From the NCBI GenBank assembly GCA_945956915.1, contig CAMFJH010000011.1:1-60869 (forward strand): a stretch of 60,869 nt of DNA. Direction: 5' to 3'. The notes under the pieces were generated by a model. The model had not been told where the DNA came from, searched no databases, and was given only the letters and a program-made list of their open reading frames with translations. Positions 1-9,988 of the stretch are shown here, one piece after another (the first letter of the stretch is position 1; each line of letters begins with the position of its first letter). Position numbers and translations under genes: made by a program. The stretch is from an uncultured Francisellaceae bacterium (GTDB taxonomy: Bacteria > Pseudomonadota > Gammaproteobacteria > UBA6186 > Azoamicaceae).

Positions 1-85
1 CCTGTATCTTATGGCGCGGAGTGTATTGCATGAGAGGGTTTTTCAGGCTCGACTATTTAGACTTTTTGACTTGTCTGACAATTTT

Positions 86-922
86 TTATAGCGGAATTGC
101 TTTAAAATAGTTTATTAGATTGTTTTTTTCAATATACTTAAACATCTCACACCTGGAAGTAATGCCCGTTTTATCTTTGATGTTTTGAAGAATAACCTCT
201 ACTGTACGATGAGAAATATTCAAATGTTTACCTATTTCTTTGCTGCTCATAAGACGTGTTAAAAGAAATAAGATTTCAGATTCTCTTTTTGATAATAATA
301 TTTGGCCATCAGGCGTATCAAAAAGAATTTTTTTTAAAATAAGCGTTTTTCTGTTACTGATGTCTGAATTATTAAGATAATCAATATTGTTTAATTTAAT
401 AATAGAATTCTTAGGGGTAATAATACCTTTAGCAGTTTGTGTAAAAAAATAAAAGAAATTTTCAATCATTAAATGCTCATTGATTAGTAATAAGGGTAAA
501 TTAACTTGTTCATTCTTTGAGGCTAAATGAAAAGATTCTAAAAAAGAAGATGTTTTCCGATAAAGACTTATGCCATTCGAAATCTTATGTTCTCTCAATA
601 AGTTATAAACAGGATCATCTGGAGTATCAGCCCATAAAAAAGCTTTAAAATGGTTTTCAGGAATACCACGAATTTGTTTTCGAAGAACTGTAGAGGAGCA
701 AGGTGCTGGAAAAAATCTTTGTTGAAGCCATGCTTGATCTGTGCATAAAAAAACTAATCTCCCATCATTATAGACAGATTTATATATAAAAAAATCAATT
801 CCCAATGCTTTAATAGGTTCAAGTAGAGTTGATAATGCGCCTTTTTGAGCCCAATTATATTCAAGCAAAGGCACGAAATTTTCATCTTGCTTAAATTCCA
901 TCCCAAGTGGATTTACATTCAT
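86..922 (-). CDS. LuxR-family transcriptional regulator
   Basis: A 278-residue protein with a C-terminal LuxR/GerE helix-turn-helix at about residues 210-270: a SKRESEILFLL start, then SSKEIGKHLNIS and HRTVEVILQNIKDK. The N-terminal 170 residues look like the PAS-like sensory fold of orphan LuxR proteins (FFIYKSVYNDGRLVFL, ISLYRKTSSFLESFHLA), but the ligand cannot be told and no luxI-type synthase is nearby. The ATG is preceded by TTGAGG at good spacing. It is divergent from the 1078 gene across about 155 AT-rich bases, so it may control that gene or itself. The DNA-binding family is sure; the regulon is unknown. Confidence 0.85.
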   Translation of the reverse strand: MNVNPLGMEFKQDENFVPLLEYNWAQKGALSTLLEPIKALGIDFFIYKSVYNDGRLVFLCTDQAWLQQRFFPAPCSSTVLRKQIRGIPENHFKAFLWADTPDDPVYNLLREHKISNGISLYRKTSSFLESFHLASKNEQVNLPLLLINEHLMIENFFYFFTQTAKGIITPKNSIIKLNNIDYLNNSDISNRKTLILKKILFDTPDGQILLSKRESEILFLLTRLMSSKEIGKHLNISHRTVEVILQNIKDKTGITSRCEMFKYIEKNNLINYFKAIPL

Positions 923-1077
923 TTTAAGAACCTCAACAAAATTTTATTTAGTATACAGCATAATTTTTTCTTTTAAATAAGTATTTTATACGTAAATAAG
1001 TGTTTTATACGAATATCTAAATGTTTATTAAATAAGTTAAGCTAAAAATTGTATTATTTTTAAAATAAAGGAAAAAG

Positions 1078-2136
1078 ATGATGGTATTAGCAAATGCAAT
1101 AATGAAGCGGCTTGCACGCCTCTTAAGCAAGGAACTTAAGTTAAAAAAAGTTAAGGAATTAAAGGAATCGATAGAAAACCACTGGGGTTTGGATCAAATG
1201 TTTAAAAAACATACTGTTCAAGTTGGGTGGCTTGTAAAAGAATTAAATATGCAGGCAAAGTCTAATGAGAAATCTCAGTTACTAGACTGTCAAACAGCTC
1301 GGCTTACTACGCCGCAATATCAAATGCAATCAAAATCTCCTAAACTTGAGGATGTCCGAGATATTCAACAGTTTCTTGATCATGTGGTGGCAGGTGCTCA
1401 GCCTAAAGCGGAAGCAATGCTTAAAGTAAATCGAGATTTGGCTTTAGCCTCTGGTACAGTGACAGATCATGCAAAAAGAACTTTTAAAAATATAACGGGG
1501 CTTCAATATGCTGTCTGGGCTTTGGATTGGCATATGTGGGAAATGATCAGAAAGTATTTACCGCTTAAAGCCGTCTGCGAACAAGCATCGGGGTTTGAGC
1601 AAGGTTTGTGGGTGGCTGAGCATGGAGAGCATTTTAAAGGTTGGAGATTAATAGAAGCATTATCTAACGCAAATAACGCGAAGGATTATTTAGAAAAAAT
1701 GCAATATTGGCAGCGAGCAGGAGAACTCCAGCGTTTGTTACCTATGCATATCTTACAGGAATATAATCAACCCGGTCAGAAATTTTCATCCTATGTTTAT
1801 CCATATGAAGATAATCCAGAACGTATAGTAGAATATCCTATTTTTAACAATCAATATGAGTTAGTAAGAGATTTCCCAAGAGATCTGTTAAATAAATTAG
1901 GTACTAAGGGCACACTTTATCGTGGTGAAGAAGAGAATGGGGCGATTCTGAATATTCATCCGCCAGAAGATTACGATTACTTTAATAATTTTACTGGTTC
2001 ATATTATACAAATTTTTTATCTGACGAAACTTCGGCGATTAGCAGATTGCTTAACATTAGAGAGCAGCAGAGAAAAAACTTGAAAATATCTCTTAATAAA
2101 GCTGAGATTAAGACAGAACTTCGATGTCATATCTAA
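1078..2136 (+). CDS. Hypothetical protein with a WALDWHMW motif, effector-like
   Basis: A 352-residue protein with no signal peptide or membrane segment. The first 60 residues are Lys-rich and helical. A central helical region (about residues 138-230) carries a striking aromatic block, YAVWALDWHMW followed by IRKYLPL, and later LQRLLPMHILQEYNQPG. I have the impression that similar blocks recur in hypothetical proteins of Legionella and Coxiella relatives, but I cannot name a family. AAGGA lies just upstream; two adjacent ATGs (1078 and 1081) are both possible starts. It stands alone between the divergent LuxR gene and the FG-GAP gene. Function unknown; a secreted effector is a guess from style and context. 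Confidence 0.7.
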   Translation: MMVLANAIMKRLARLLSKELKLKKVKELKESIENHWGLDQMFKKHTVQVGWLVKELNMQAKSNEKSQLLDCQTARLTTPQYQMQSKSPKLEDVRDIQQFLDHVVAGAQPKAEAMLKVNRDLALASGTVTDHAKRTFKNITGLQYAVWALDWHMWEMIRKYLPLKAVCEQASGFEQGLWVAEHGEHFKGWRLIEALSNANNAKDYLEKMQYWQRAGELQRLLPMHILQEYNQPGQKFSSYVYPYEDNPERIVEYPIFNNQYELVRDFPRDLLNKLGTKGTLYRGEEENGAILNIHPPEDYDYFNNFTGSYYTNFLSDETSAISRLLNIREQQRKNLKISLNKAEIKTELRCHI

Positions 2137-2285
2137 AAATAAAAAAATGTTAAATAATTTTTTATAAGTATTCTTTACTAATAGTTATTCAAAATTTAAA
2201 AAGTTAAGATAAAGCTAAGATTTGAAATTGGATATTAGTGTTTAAAAATGTTTGTCAAAACGAGCTAAATTGTAAAGGAGTTGTT

Positions 2286-4727
2286 ATGCCAAATACCCCT
2301 GCAGCCTTTCTTAATCCCTTAAAGCTTTCAAACTTTGATGGTGACCTTGGTACTGTATTCAACGGTGTTTCAGCTAAGGATCTTAGCGGTTCTTATGTTG
2401 CCAGTGCAGGGGACTTCAATGGTGATGGTCTCAATGACCTGGTTATTGCTGCACCTTACGCCTCTCCCGATGGACGTGATAATGCGGGCTCAATTTTTTT
2501 GATTTTTGGAACTTCTACTGGTTTTGATGCAGTGTTCGAATTATCTTCTTTAGATGGCGCTAATGGTATTAGAATCAATGGGGTTTTGCCTTACGATAGA
2601 ATTGGCCATTCTATTGCGAGCATAGGTGATATCAATGGCGATGGTTTCGATGACCTGCTTATCGGAGCCCCTAGAGCTAACCGGACGAGTGTTAACGCAA
2701 GCTTTACAACTAGTGCTGGTGCAAGCTTTGTAGTGTTTGGCGCACCGAGCGGTTATGGGGCCGTGCTGGAATTATCTTCTTTAAATGGGACTAATGGTTT
2801 TAAAATCAACGGAGCCGCTGGCGACGGTATTGGTTTTTCTGTTGCCGGTGGATGTGATATAAATGGGGATACCAAACCCGACATGATCATTGGAGCACCT
2901 GGTGCTTCTCCCGATGGCCGAACTAATGCTGGCGTAACCTATGTGATATTTGGAGTATCCAATTATTCTTATGGAGCAGTGTTCGAATTGTCTTCTTTAA
3001 ATGGTACTAACGGTTTTAGAATTAATGGCATTTTAGCTACTAACGCAACTGGTTGTGCTACTGCAAGCATAAGTGACTTCAATCATGATGGTTTTGGAGA
3101 CGTGTTTATTGGAATGTGTCCGGAATTGTCGATTGGACGAAGCAGTGCTGGAGCAGCCTATATGGTATATGGCACTTCTGCAGGTTTTGGAGCAAGCTTC
3201 GAATTATCTTCTCTAAATGGCACTAACGGTTTTAGAATCAACGGAGCCTCAGCTGGCGACAATATTGGTTCGATTATTGCTAGTGCAGGAGATATAGATG
3301 GCGATGGTAAAAGTGATGTGATTATCGGAGCACCTAAAGCTGAGGCAAATGCTGGCTCAGTCATATTGTTGTTTGGTGCTTCTAGTTCTGAGTCGGTGCT
3401 GGAACTATCTTCTTTGAATGGTACCAATGGTTTTAGAATCAATGGTGACTTAATTGATAACTATAATGTCGTTTCTTCTGTTGCTATTACAGATATCAAT
3501 GGAGATAACTACAGCGATTTCGTTATTGGAAGTCCTCCTGAAGTCTATGTGTTGTTTGGAGCACCCAAAGGCTCTTATGGGGCAACTCTGAAATTGTCTT
3601 CTTTAAATGGTATCAATGGTTTTAAAATCAAAGGAGTCTTGCCTAGTCACTTGGTTGGCCATTCTATTGCTAATGTAGGTGATGTGAATCGTGATGGCAT
3701 TGACGACGTGCTTATGGGGGCGCCTCAATTTTCTCCTGGTGGAAGAGAGTGGGCGGGGGTTAGTTATTTAGTGCTTGGCGATATTGCTCCTGTTTTAGTA
3801 AATAACACTTTAAATATTGGAGCAGGTTGCACAATGACCTTAGATGCTACTAATTTAGCAGCTTATGATGCCAATCATGCTAATAGCACTTTAATCTTTA
3901 GTGCAAGCAACGTTAGCAATGGGTACTTCCAAACAAATGTACTGGGTAAGGTTACCCTATTGACACAACCTGTTTTTCAGCAATCAGATATTGCAGCAGG
4001 GCATATTCAGTTTGTAAGTACTAATAATATTACTCCATCTTACAACATGATGGTTAATAGCACAGGTCTTGCTTTTGTGCCCGCTACGCCGGCCTTGGTG
4101 AATTTTAATTTGCCTGCTTGTAGTATTGCACCGACGCAAATGCCTTCTTTTACATCTTCTGCTACACCTACTCCTCCAGTAGTTTCTTCTGGTGTTAGAA
4201 TAGAGCCTGTTTGGTTTTTGCCTATCAGTCAAACGATTTCGTTATTGGATGCTGGTTTACCAAAAATTTATCAATCAGTTTCTGATTACTTACCAGGCTC
4301 AGGCTTTTGTGAAAAACCTATTGATAACCCACTTGATAATTCATCTTTACAAGGAATAGGTACTCAGTTGATCTTAGGCGCAGTCGCTCTAAAGCTTGTG
4401 CAAAAAAGTATAAGCTGGGCTAGAAGCTTTTGGACTACAGAACCAAAGCTTGGCCTTAAATCTGTTTTACCAGAAACCACACAAAATATACAAACGGTTA
4501 CAATCGTTGATGAAGCTTCATTAGGCTTAAGCGAAGGTATTGAACATCTCTGCCAAAAAATCAAAACTTCTTTTGACGATAATCTGCAGCCAAATGCAAG
4601 TATGATTGATACAGATTTTCAAAAGCCATCCATTAATTTTGCTTATAAGAGAATGGTTGGTGAAAATGCTGTAGTCGAGCAAACGGTATCTCATACTCCT
4701 CGGTTAGTAGCGGGATCGGGTAATTAA
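2286..4727 (+). CDS. FG-GAP repeat (integrin alpha-like beta-propeller) protein
   Basis: About 813 residues. The first 500 contain seven FG-GAP blades, each with a calcium-loop core of the type GDFNGDGLNDLVIAAP followed by a conserved linker ELSSLNGTNGFRING. Together these should close one seven-bladed propeller. Residues of about 515-620 (GAGCTMTLDATNLAAYD, FSASNVSNGYF, DIAAGHIQFV) resemble the cadherin-like/CSPG repeats that often follow FG-GAP in bacterial surface proteins. The tail is Pro/Thr-rich, then has a hydrophobic stretch near GTQLILGAVALKLV. No N-terminal signal peptide is visible, so secretion by another route is likely if it is exported. I chose ATG 2286, which has AAGGAG six bases upstream, over a GTG 48 bases earlier. 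Adhesion or host mimicry is inferred. Confidence 0.85.
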   Translation: MPNTPAAFLNPLKLSNFDGDLGTVFNGVSAKDLSGSYVASAGDFNGDGLNDLVIAAPYASPDGRDNAGSIFLIFGTSTGFDAVFELSSLDGANGIRINGVLPYDRIGHSIASIGDINGDGFDDLLIGAPRANRTSVNASFTTSAGASFVVFGAPSGYGAVLELSSLNGTNGFKINGAAGDGIGFSVAGGCDINGDTKPDMIIGAPGASPDGRTNAGVTYVIFGVSNYSYGAVFELSSLNGTNGFRINGILATNATGCATASISDFNHDGFGDVFIGMCPELSIGRSSAGAAYMVYGTSAGFGASFELSSLNGTNGFRINGASAGDNIGSIIASAGDIDGDGKSDVIIGAPKAEANAGSVILLFGASSSESVLELSSLNGTNGFRINGDLIDNYNVVSSVAITDINGDNYSDFVIGSPPEVYVLFGAPKGSYGATLKLSSLNGINGFKIKGVLPSHLVGHSIANVGDVNRDGIDDVLMGAPQFSPGGREWAGVSYLVLGDIAPVLVNNTLNIGAGCTMTLDATNLAAYDANHANSTLIFSASNVSNGYFQTNVLGKVTLLTQPVFQQSDIAAGHIQFVSTNNITPSYNMMVNSTGLAFVPATPALVNFNLPACSIAPTQMPSFTSSATPTPPVVSSGVRIEPVWFLPISQTISLLDAGLPKIYQSVSDYLPGSGFCEKPIDNPLDNSSLQGIGTQLILGAVALKLVQKSISWARSFWTTEPKLGLKSVLPETTQNIQTVTIVDEASLGLSEGIEHLCQKIKTSFDDNLQPNASMIDTDFQKPSINFAYKRMVGENAVVEQTVSHTPRLVAGSGN

Positions 4728-4958
4728 ACACTCATGTGTTTCAGCCAACAATTTAATCGCAAATGCCTTTAAATGCTTATGACATGTGGCTAATCCTGTA
4801 ACCGTTAAGCATTATTCTTGACGCATAACAATTATATAAATTACTGTATGTCGAATATTGGGTTTTTTATTATTGCTATATTAAGACTAATATTATACAT
4901 TAAACCCTAATAAATTGTGTTTATTCTGTTAAATTAAAATATGAAAAAAGGAGCAATT

Positions 4959-7001
4959 ATGTCTGTACAAAATAATCCATTGCTCTCTGAAGCATTATTA
5001 CCACTTTTTAATCAGATTTTACCCGCTCATATTGAGCCTGCTATAGAGACATTATTAGAAAATAATCGTTTAGCCATTCAAAACTTACTCAAAAGTGGTC
5101 ATGAAAAAGTTTACACTTGGGAAAATTTAGTAGAACCCTTAAATATTTTAGAAAAAAACTTGAGTAATGCATGGTCTACAGTTGCGCATTTAAGTTCTAC
5201 CATGGACAGTCCAGAATTGCGAGCAGCACATGATTTATTGTTGCCTAAATTATCTGAATATTACACTGAATTAGGCCAAAATGATGGGTTATATAAAGCT
5301 TTTTTATCAATATCTTTAAATGATAATTTTAAATATTTAAGTGCTGCTCAACAAAAAGTGATAGGTGATCATTTAACTTCTTTTAGGTTATCTGGTATTG
5401 CTTTAAATGCAGAAGATAAAGCAAAGTTAAAAGACATAAAATCAAAGCTTGCTGATTTAGAAAGTCAATTTGAACATAATGTATTAGATGCAACAGAAAA
5501 CTGGTGTTTACACGTTACAGATCTGAATGAATTAAAAGGCATACCAGAAGATGCCTTAAAATTATTTGTTCAAGAGGCTAAAAAAAGAGATATGCAAGGT
5601 TGGGTTATTACCTTGGGTTATGCAAATTATCATGCTGTGATGTGTTATGCAGAAAATCGATCCTTGCGGGAAAAAGTGTATCAAGCCTACGCTATGCGTG
5701 CTTCTGAAATAGGTCCAGATGTGGGTAAATGGGATAATGGACCTGTGATGAAAGCAATACTGAATTTGCGACAAGCACAAGCAGCATTATTAGGCTTTAA
5801 AGATTTTAGAGAATATTCTCTAGAAACAAAAATGGCGAATAATCCAGATGTTGTCACTCAATTTTTATTGAATTTAGCGCAACGTTCCCATCCAAAGGCG
5901 CTGATGAATTTAAAAGAGTTACAGGATTTTGCTTTAGAAAAATATCAATTGTCGAATATTGCAGCATGGGACATATCATTTTTGGGTGAGCAACTTTGCG
6001 AAAATAAATATCAAATTTCTGAAGAAATTTTAAAATCCTATTTTCCTATTCATAAAGTTTTAGAAGGCTTATTCAGTATTACCCAAACACTTTTTGGTAT
6101 GCGTACTGTAGAAATTTTAGCCTTTGAAAAATGGCATCCTTCTGTTAGATTATTTGAAATATATGATTCTGAAGATAGGTTAAGAGGAAAATTTTTCTTA
6201 GACTTATATGCTAGAGAACATAAGCGAGAAGGTGCTTGGGTATCTGATTGTAGGACTGGTGTAAAATGGCAGGATGGAAGCACTCAACTTCCCGTTGCTT
6301 ATATTGTCACTAATATTGCGCCTGCTATCAATGGTTCTCCTGCTTTATTAAGGCATGATGATGTGATTACAGTATTTCATGAGTTTGGGCATTGTTTACA
6401 TCATATTTTATCAACAATAGAGTATTATGAGGTATCGGGGCACCATGGTGTGGAATGGGATGCTATAGAATTGCCAAGTCAGTTAATGGAAAACTGGTGT
6501 TGGGAGCGTGGTGCCTTAGATATGTTGACAGAGCATGTTGAGACTAAAAAATCCTTGCCGCATGATCTATTTAAAAATTTAAAGGCTTCTAAAACTTTTC
6601 TTGCAGGGATACATTTATTAAGGCAATTAGAATTTGCTATGGTCGATTTTGATTTACACGCCGAGGCTAATCGAGATATTCAACAAACAGTGAATAGTGT
6701 GCGTGAAAAAATAGCTGTAATACCTGTGCCCGACTATAATCGGTTTCAACATTCTTTTACTCATATTTTTGCTGGGGGTTATGCTGCCGGTTATTATAGT
6801 TATCTATGGGCAGAAATTTTATCTGCTGATATTTACGAAAGTTTTAAAAAAGAAGGTTTTTTAAATCCAATTGTCGGGCACCGATACTTATCCACAATAT
6901 TGGAAAAGGGAGGTTCTAAACCTGCGATGGATTTATTTATAGATTTTCAAGGTCGAGCGCCCACAGTAGATGCCTTACTAAGGGAATTAGACTTAAGTTA
7001 A
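4959..7001 (+). CDS. prlC: Oligopeptidase A (M3 zinc metallopeptidase)
   Basis: A cytosolic oligopeptidase that cleaves short peptides, including signal-peptide fragments. The M3 zinc site is intact: HEFGHCLHH near residue 480 supplies two His ligands and the catalytic Glu, and the downstream ELPSQLMENW gives the third ligand. The length from ATG 4959 is 680 residues, matching E. coli OpdA. AAAAAAGGAG sits immediately before this ATG; an earlier in-frame ATG at 4941 would place that Shine-Dalgarno inside the gene, so I rejected it. The 3' end overlaps convergent bioC by 4 bases. The 231-base gap upstream holds only AT-rich sequence with no clear hairpin. Confidence 0.95.
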   Translation: MSVQNNPLLSEALLPLFNQILPAHIEPAIETLLENNRLAIQNLLKSGHEKVYTWENLVEPLNILEKNLSNAWSTVAHLSSTMDSPELRAAHDLLLPKLSEYYTELGQNDGLYKAFLSISLNDNFKYLSAAQQKVIGDHLTSFRLSGIALNAEDKAKLKDIKSKLADLESQFEHNVLDATENWCLHVTDLNELKGIPEDALKLFVQEAKKRDMQGWVITLGYANYHAVMCYAENRSLREKVYQAYAMRASEIGPDVGKWDNGPVMKAILNLRQAQAALLGFKDFREYSLETKMANNPDVVTQFLLNLAQRSHPKALMNLKELQDFALEKYQLSNIAAWDISFLGEQLCENKYQISEEILKSYFPIHKVLEGLFSITQTLFGMRTVEILAFEKWHPSVRLFEIYDSEDRLRGKFFLDLYAREHKREGAWVSDCRTGVKWQDGSTQLPVAYIVTNIAPAINGSPALLRHDDVITVFHEFGHCLHHILSTIEYYEVSGHHGVEWDAIELPSQLMENWCWERGALDMLTEHVETKKSLPHDLFKNLKASKTFLAGIHLLRQLEFAMVDFDLHAEANRDIQQTVNSVREKIAVIPVPDYNRFQHSFTHIFAGGYAAGYYSYLWAEILSADIYESFKKEGFLNPIVGHRYLSTILEKGGSKPAMDLFIDFQGRAPTVDALLRELDLS

Positions 7002-7774
7002 AGCACTTGAATAGGTATTGTTTTAGAAGTTGCGGCATGGGTTTGCCTAACTGTACGATCTGCACTCCATGCCAGTCCATAGATGATTTCAAAAGTGGCG
7101 GGTAATTCACCCCTTGCACGTCTGAAAACTTCATAATCTTGTTGAATATATGGGGTGAGATGATATCCTGGGGGTAGGTGCATGTTATGTGAACCTGTGT
7201 TTTTTAAATCGATCATTAAATCATTGAATGTTGAATAATGCATTTCAATATTTTCTGCATCCATAACGGGATCTGAAAATGCATGTTGTATAAGCACATC
7301 GCCTATATCATGCATATCAACAAGCGGTACTTGGATATCAACAAAGTTCAATTTATCTAGGGTTTGGTGTAATTCTTTTAATGTGTCAGGTCCAAAACTT
7401 GAAAATAACAACAGACCTTCGGGCTTTAATACCCGCGCGATTTCTGAAAACAATTCATTTAAATCTTGAGCATTGTGAAACACACAATTAGAAAAAATAA
7501 GATCCACAGAATGCGTTTTGAAAGGCATAGACAACATATTGGCACAACAAGATAAAGAATATTGTGTATGTTCTAGCATATGTTCACACAGATCAAGATT
7601 CAATACCGTGGCATTTGGGTATTTGCTTTGAAGTGCTTGTGTAAATATTCCAGTCCCACCACCCAGATCCAGTAGAATTTTAGGGTTGATTTTGATAAAA
7701 TCGAGGCGTTCTAAGAGACGGCGCCCTACCTCTTGTTCTAAAACAGCTGCTTTGTCGTACTCTTGTGCATTCAT
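6998..7774 (-). CDS. bioC: Malonyl-ACP O-methyltransferase BioC
   Basis: A SAM-dependent methyltransferase of 258 residues. The N-terminal YDKAAVLEQEVGRRLLERL and SAM motif I (ILLDLGGGTGIFT) are typical of BioC, which methylates the malonyl-ACP carboxylate so that fatty-acid synthesis can build the pimeloyl chain of biotin. Motif NCVFHNAQDLNELFSEIARVLKPEG follows as expected. It is divergent from comF with only 30 bases between the starts. No other bio gene is in the window, although bioC and comF are commonly neighbours of bio genes in Gammaproteobacteria. The family is firm; BioC assignment rests on the N-terminus and context. Confidence 0.88.
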   Translation of the reverse strand: MNAQEYDKAAVLEQEVGRRLLERLDFIKINPKILLDLGGGTGIFTQALQSKYPNATVLNLDLCEHMLEHTQYSLSCCANMLSMPFKTHSVDLIFSNCVFHNAQDLNELFSEIARVLKPEGLLLFSSFGPDTLKELHQTLDKLNFVDIQVPLVDMHDIGDVLIQHAFSDPVMDAENIEMHYSTFNDLMIDLKNTGSHNMHLPPGYHLTPYIQQDYEVFRRARGELPATFEIIYGLAWSADRTVRQTHAATSKTIPIQVL

Positions 7775-7804
7775 GTTTTAAGTATGACATAAAAGGATAT
7801 TAGA

Positions 7805-8515
7805 ATGAAGAATCTTATTCAAAGCCTTGGAGGTTGGATTTTACCTCATATCTGTTGTCTATGTGCTGAAAAAACGGGCACTGCGCGGGATTTATGCAGC
7901 GTTTGCCAAGCTACTTTACCTTGGGTTGAAGATCGGTGTTATCGATGTGGATTACGAATGGAAGAGAAAGACCAAAAGCTTGCCATTTGTGAGGCTTGCT
8001 CAGAGAACCCACCGATTTTTGACCGGCTATGTTCATTGTTTAGTTATGATGAACCGGTGACCGAATTGATTACCGGGTTAAAATTTTCTAAGCAATTAGC
8101 TTTTGGGCGTATATTGGGGGATATCTTAGCAGATGCTGTACTCAATGAATGGTATACGGATACGCCTTTACCTCAAGCTATTATTCCGATGCCCTTACAT
8201 CACCAACGTTTAAAAAAGCGTGGATATAATCAGGCTTTAGAATTAATATGGCCGACTATTAAACGCTCTAAAATCATCTTGTTAAACGAGAATGTGCAAC
8301 GTGTTCGAGATACCAGACCTCAATCAAACTTAAATGCAGAACAAAGAATGCAAAATATGAAGGGCGCTTTTGAAGTATGTAATCCATTGAATATTCAGCA
8401 TGTTGCAGTCATTGATGATGTGGTAACTACCGGTAATACAGTAAAAGCTTTAAGCTCTACATTAAAAGAAAACGGGATATTACATATAGATATTTGGTGT
8501 ATATGTAGAGCATAA
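7805..8515 (+). CDS. comF: ComF family phosphoribosyltransferase-like protein
   Basis: A 236-residue ComF/GntX-type protein. The N-terminus carries a zinc-ribbon with Cys pairs (CCLC, CSVC, CYRCG, CEAC). The C-terminal half is a type I PRTase fold with the PRPP loop VIDDVVTTGNTVKAL and the upstream RVRDTRPQSNLNAEQRMQN typical of the family. In naturally transformable bacteria ComF helps move single-stranded DNA in the cytosol; the exact chemistry is unknown. It pairs divergently with bioC. No other competence gene is in the window, so a role in transformation is not shown here. Confidence 0.9.
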   Translation: MKNLIQSLGGWILPHICCLCAEKTGTARDLCSVCQATLPWVEDRCYRCGLRMEEKDQKLAICEACSENPPIFDRLCSLFSYDEPVTELITGLKFSKQLAFGRILGDILADAVLNEWYTDTPLPQAIIPMPLHHQRLKKRGYNQALELIWPTIKRSKIILLNENVQRVRDTRPQSNLNAEQRMQNMKGAFEVCNPLNIQHVAVIDDVVTTGNTVKALSSTLKENGILHIDIWCICRA

Positions 8516-8611
8516 AACATATAAAAATAGGCTTGAACTTTACGTCACTTCTGATGTCATATTTATATAAGAATAGGCTTTTAACAATGAATGTAAAGAT
8601 AGGAGGCAGCA

Positions 8612-9982
8612 ATGGCAAAGAAAATAAACACAGGAGGGGCGAGCTGGAAATTTGGAAGATTTGAAATAAGTGATAAGGAAGAAGATAGGATAACAGTGCC
8701 TTTTGTAGGGTCTGCAATCGGGTCTATAGATGATAAGTTTGAAGATCTCTTTCGTGAATATCTTAACTCTCAATATGCTGTAGAAGGTATAAATTTTCTT
8801 ACGGCTATATATTTCCTTCAAGAGAAGATGTCAGTTATATCTCCAGAAAAATTTATGAAAGAGCTTGAAGAAATTATGAATACTTATATATTGAAGAATG
8901 CAACGACACCTATGAACATCTCTTCAGATCAGCAAGCATTAATAATAGAGCAGTTTCAAGCTATTAAAACTAATTTGAAAGAAAAAAATGAAATTGGCGA
9001 CCTTAAGGAGTTTATAAATGCCATGCAACCTGCAATTACTGAGGTCGAATCATTAATAAAAAGAGATAAAATGATAGGTTTCAAGAAAACAGAAAAATTT
9101 AAAGAATTTAAAAAGGAAAATTATGAGGCTTTGGTAACAGAAACTGTAAAAGCAGATGCTAAGGAAGCCAGAGAAGCAAAAGATGCAAAAAAAAGAGCAG
9201 AAAAAGAGCAGAAGAAACAGGATGCCAAGAATGCTCAAGATATAAAAAATGCTATAAAGGACGTGGAAAAAGCAAAAAAATTTCCTACAATTAAAAAAGT
9301 TACTTTTAATACAAAGCAGAAGGTAGAAGAGCCAAAAATAGAGTCAGAATTTTTAAAAAATGCAACTCCAAAATTAATGCAAACGTTTTACCCTAAAAAT
9401 AAAACCACAATAAAAAACTTAAGCTTTATTCATGATCAAATGATTTTGGTTAAAAATATATTAGAAGAGATGAAGGTCTTGCCTGAGGAAAAACAGCAAA
9501 AGGGTTTGTTGAATGCAATGCAGGAAGCAAGAGAATCATTGGAAAAATTAAATACAGAGTGCAGAACAAAGTTAACTGAGGCTGAACAACTTGAATTTGA
9601 AAAAGTAATTAATGCTTACTCTGACAAATATGCTCCTATAATAACACACATTGTTCAGTCAATTGCTACAGAAGAATCTAAAGAAAAAAATGAAAGTGAT
9701 AAAAGGAAGGCAAGTACAGAAAACGTTTCCAACACTGTACAGCCTCAGTTGCCTCTTGATACGAATGATAATTCAAAAGGTTTAGCTATAGAACTTCGAT
9801 CACGAGGTGGTACTGTTACCAGTAAAGAGCCTTTGGAACCTCGGAGACAAAGTCTTAATTTTATGCAAAAAACTCAGCCTAAAGAGTCATTGCAATCTCT
9901 CGTTAAACCTCCTGGAGTAGCAGCGGAATCTCTGCAAGAAAATCCTCTTGCAGAAAATCACTCTACAATAAAAAATAAATAA
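8612..9982 (+). CDS. Charged coiled-coil hypothetical protein
   Basis: A 456-residue protein preceded by a good Shine-Dalgarno (TAGGAGG). No signal peptide or membrane segment. Residues of about 145-240 are almost entirely Lys/Glu/Ala/Asp (runs such as ADAKEAREAKDAKKRAEKEQ), predicting a long charged helix or coiled coil. A second helical region (about 270-360) follows, and the last 90 residues are Ser/Pro-rich and probably disordered. I do not recognise a family. The composition resembles Legionellales effector candidates, and it lies beside an outer-membrane protein gene, but nothing proves secretion. Confidence 0.7.
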   Translation: MAKKINTGGASWKFGRFEISDKEEDRITVPFVGSAIGSIDDKFEDLFREYLNSQYAVEGINFLTAIYFLQEKMSVISPEKFMKELEEIMNTYILKNATTPMNISSDQQALIIEQFQAIKTNLKEKNEIGDLKEFINAMQPAITEVESLIKRDKMIGFKKTEKFKEFKKENYEALVTETVKADAKEAREAKDAKKRAEKEQKKQDAKNAQDIKNAIKDVEKAKKFPTIKKVTFNTKQKVEEPKIESEFLKNATPKLMQTFYPKNKTTIKNLSFIHDQMILVKNILEEMKVLPEEKQQKGLLNAMQEARESLEKLNTECRTKLTEAEQLEFEKVINAYSDKYAPIITHIVQSIATEESKEKNESDKRKASTENVSNTVQPQLPLDTNDNSKGLAIELRSRGGTVTSKEPLEPRRQSLNFMQKTQPKESLQSLVKPPGVAAESLQENPLAENHSTIKNK

Positions 9983-9988
9983 GCAGGT

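Noticed and set aside
1..85. End of another gene before the LuxR gene
   Set aside because: No supported reading frame or terminator could be made out in these 85 bases.
3158..3442. Open frame of 94 residues antisense to the FG-GAP gene
   Set aside because: It mirrors the repeated blades on the opposite strand; no Shine-Dalgarno and no independent coding sign.
8457..8821. Minus-strand frames (8457-8717, 8540-8821) across the comF end and coiled-coil gene start
   Set aside because: They overlap two well-supported plus-strand genes and their composition is that of reversed AT-rich sequence.
8612..9982. TolA or other Lys/Ala-rich envelope protein
   Set aside because: There is no N-terminal membrane anchor or TolA C-terminal domain; only the composition is similar.
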